A stretch of DNA of 64,000 nucleotides from Jaminaea rosea (taxonomy: Eukaryota; Basidiomycota; Exobasidiomycetes; Microstromatales): NCBI RefSeq assembly GCF_003144245.1, contig NW_020289975.1, forward strand, positions 2,375,496 to 2,439,495. Direction: 5' to 3'. Each line of letters starts with the position of its first letter. The first letter of the stretch is position 1. This document shows, piece by piece, positions 62,077-64,000 of the stretch. The position numbers and the translations under genes were made by a program. The notes under the pieces are model-generated. The model worked only from the letters and a program-made list of their open reading frames with translations, did no database searches and was not told where the DNA came from.

Positions 62077-63316
62077 ATGGTCGACATTCAGGAGCAAGAC
62101 CAGTGGATCTCACACCTCAGCGACTGCAAGCAGCTTTCAGAGGCGGATATCAAGAGGCTGTGTGACAAGGTGCGCATGGCAGAGCAGAGTACGCGGCACC
62201 TGCCTTCAAACACTGATCCTAAACTCCATCATTCCCCCTCTGCGCTAGGCCCGCGAGATCCTCCTCGAAGAATCCAATGTCCAGCCAGTACGATGCCCTG
62301 TAACAGTCTGTGGTGACATCCACGGTCAATTCGTGAGCATCCTCCAGCCGCGCTTCTCCGCCCACATACCTCCATCTGCTCTCCGACTTACACCTCCCTC
62401 AACCCAATTCTCCCCCTTCACACTTGCAGCATGACCTCTCGGAGCTGTTCCGCATCGGAGGCAACTCCCCCGACACGAATTATCTCTTCATGGGCGACTA
62501 CGTAGACCGCGGCTACTACTCCGTCGAGACTGTAACCCTCCTCGTCGTCCTCAAGGTCCGCTATCGCGATCGCGTTACCATCTTGAGGGGAAATCACGAG
62601 TCGAGGCAGATTACTCAAGTCTATGGCTTCTATGACGAGTGCCTAAGGAAGTACGGCAACGCGAATGTCTGGAAGTACTTTACCGACCTGTTCGACTATC
62701 TGCCATTGACTGCCTTGATCGATGACCAGGTGAGTACGACGCAAGATTCCTACTCTGCCACCTCCTTGCTCACCAGGCTTTTCTCCTCTGGTGCGCTTCC
62801 GCAGATCTTCTGCCTGCACGGCGGTCTCTCCCCCTCGATTGACACCCTCGACCACATCCGCTCCATCGACCGCATCCAAGAAGTGCCCCACGAGGGTCCC
62901 ATGTGCGACCTCCTCTGGTCGGATCCCGACGACCGCTGTGGGTGGGGGATCAGCCCGCGAGGTGCAGGCTACACCTTTGGGCAGGACATCTCAGAGGCTT
63001 TCAACCACAACAACGGGCTCACGCTCGTGGCTAGAGCGCATCAGCTTGTCATGGACGGATTTAATTGGAGCCAGGAGAGGAATGTGAGTTGCGCGAGGGC
63101 GTGAGCTCACATGGCACGAAGACACTGATCCTTACTCCTCCCGTACCACAGGTCGTCACAATCTTCTCTGCGCCAAACTACTGCTATCGATGTGGGAACC
63201 AAGCCGCGATCATGGAGATCGATGAGAACCTCAAGTACACTTTCCTCCAGTTCGACCCAGCGCCGCGCGCCGGTGAGCCCTTGGTGTCCAGGAGGGTACC
63301 GGATTACTTCTTGTAG
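62077..63316 (+). CDS. Protein phosphatase 2A catalytic subunit (five exons)
   Basis: Exons 62077-62169, 62249-62332, 62430-62729, 62805-63083 and 63152-63316 give 306 residues, close to the 309 of human PP2A-C. The metal-binding core is complete: [33 protein letters not shown] and R-A-H-Q-L-V-M-D-G. The tail ends V-P-D-Y-F-L, keeping the terminal Leu that is carboxymethylated and the phosphorylatable Tyr. The usual Thr of T-P-D-Y-F-L (T304 in human) is Val, and the preceding codons are clean, so one tail phosphosite is missing. The sequence is closer to PP2A (Pph21/22, Ppa) than to PP4 or PP6. The 75 nt third intron is a multiple of three without a stop. Cytosol and nucleus. Confidence 0.95.
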
Positions 63317-63788
63317 ACGGACAAGAAGGGGAAAAGGAAAAAGCAGGACAGTGCGGAGGGTAGAGAGGCGGAGAGATCGGGGGTCGCGGTAGATGAGAGA
63401 CGGCAGGAACGATGGTTTAGGAGGAGAGACGAAGGAGCAACGCACTTGTCGACCTCCGAGGACGACGCGATCACAGAGCAACTATAGGACTACGTCACTT
63501 CAGTTGAGAGGCTCAGAAAGCGTGACATGTTGCCTTGTCCCCGCCGTACTGATGCCACTCCTGCGGTGAGGCGGTCATCAGGCGAGCCTCTGCCGCACGC
63601 GAGATCGCAGAGGTGCAGCATCGTACGGGTCACGTCCGGCTATATCAAGCTCAGGCTGAACGTCGCAAGCTTCGCAACGTTCTGTGCTCTAGATGAAAGA
63701 TGCTGAGATTGACGTGGCCGGCAAGCAGAGCGGCCACACGACGAGAACATGTACAGAAGATCCCTCCTCCAACGTCTAGTCTCTCCCC
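63317..63788. other. Convergent intergenic region
   Basis: This is 472 bases between the PP2A stop and the stop of the partial gene at the right edge. No gene or repeat is evident. Confidence 0.5.
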
Positions 63789-64000
63789 CTACTCCTGCAC
63801 TTGCCACTTCCTCCGATACTCAATCCTGACATCACCTCCTTGACGCCAAAAGAAGCGCTGCACCTGCAGCAAGGTAATATCACCATCGAGCACAGTCCCA
63901 TTACAGCTGAGCTCGAGATCCTGTGGCCGAAGCGGCGAGGCATCACTGCCACCACTGGCGGCAGGCGTAGCAGGGGTCATGCCAGCAGCTGCTGCCAGAT
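63789..64000 (-). CDS. C-terminal end of a WDR48/DUF3337-like protein (5' partial)
   Basis: The frame is open through the right edge of the window, so only the last 70 or so codons are seen. They end [12 protein letters not shown], then [16 protein letters not shown], then [12 protein letters not shown] and a stop. This resembles the ubiquitin-like fold that closes WDR48 (fungal Bun107/DUF3337), a WD-repeat cofactor of deubiquitinases. The preceding Ala/Thr-rich stretch is a linker. The WD repeats would be to the right of the window, so the assignment is tentative. Confidence 0.5.
   Translation of the reverse strand, partial: LAAAAGMTPATPAASGGSDASPLRPQDLELSCNGTVLDGDITLLQVQRFFWRQGGDVRIEYRRKWQVQE

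Noticed and set aside
1-64000. Transposons, LTR elements, virus-like elements or CRISPR
   Set aside because: No transposase, reverse transcriptase, integrase, capsid or long terminal repeats were seen; the only repeats are short coding triplet runs and one 18-bp repeat.

Overview
This 64 kb window is nuclear DNA of a filamentous or yeast-like fungus, most likely a basidiomycete. I infer Ustilaginomycotina from the GC-rich coding bias, the mostly long intronless genes mixed with genes carrying several 60-110 nt introns (donors mainly GTGAGT/GTGAGC), the abundant Ser/Ala/Gln low-complexity tails and the gene families; the sequence does not prove the clade. Genes lie on both strands with short spacing. 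I see no operons, transposons, rRNA, tRNA or CRISPR.

Layout. 1-957: 3' part of a siderophore-type N-acyltransferase. 1.4-4.9 kb: large protein with an eIF4A-like core that has lost its helicase motifs. 5.6-10.5 kb: HAM1-like protein, then bestrophin-like channel. 11.1-13.1 kb: three-exon Zn2Cys6 regulator. 13.1-15.4 kb: 2.3 kb with only unresolved exon-like pieces. 15.4-19.6 kb: RRG7 (mitochondrial respiratory growth) head-to-head with a MED25-like Mediator subunit, with an unlisted 50-codon ORF overlapping the RRG7 stop. 19.9-27.2 kb: glutathione S-transferase, metallopeptidase with jacalin-like tail, bromodomain protein. 28.9-33.1 kb: 1397-aa disordered protein with a helical N-terminus. 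33.8-36.2 kb: EAF3/MRG15 and a Maf nucleotide pyrophosphatase. 36.4-40.9 kb: nuclear-looking disordered protein and SNG1-type membrane protein. 41.0-43.2 kb: peroxisomal acyl-CoA synthetase. 44.1-45.9 kb: GPI-anchored secreted protein and a small disordered protein. 46.5-49.7 kb: UBA/zinc-binding/E2 fusion. 50.2-53.0 kb: GH20 hexosaminidase. 53.5-55.9 kb: sodium:solute symporter. 57.0-59.3 kb: SEC14/CRAL-TRIO protein. 59.7-60.6 kb: five-exon acylphosphatase spanning an assembly gap. 60.8-61.5 kb: complex I NDUFB8 subunit. 62.1-63.3 kb: PP2A catalytic subunit. 63.8-64.0 kb: 3' end of a possible WDR48-like gene.

The genes are mainly a housekeeping mixture: chromatin and transcription (EAF3, bromodomain, MED25, Zn2Cys6), mitochondria (RRG7, NDUFB8), ubiquitin (E2 fusion, possible WDR48), phosphatase signalling, lipid handling (SEC14, acyl-CoA synthetase) and transport. 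I do not see a cluster acting as one pathway. The most interesting points are the pseudo-helicase, the UBA-zinc-E2 fusion revealed by splicing, the MED25-like protein, the small ORF at the RRG7 stop, a PP2A catalytic subunit without the usual threonine in its tail, and a 563 nt intron in the symporter. Exon joints were derived by hand from splice signals, reading frame and family similarity.
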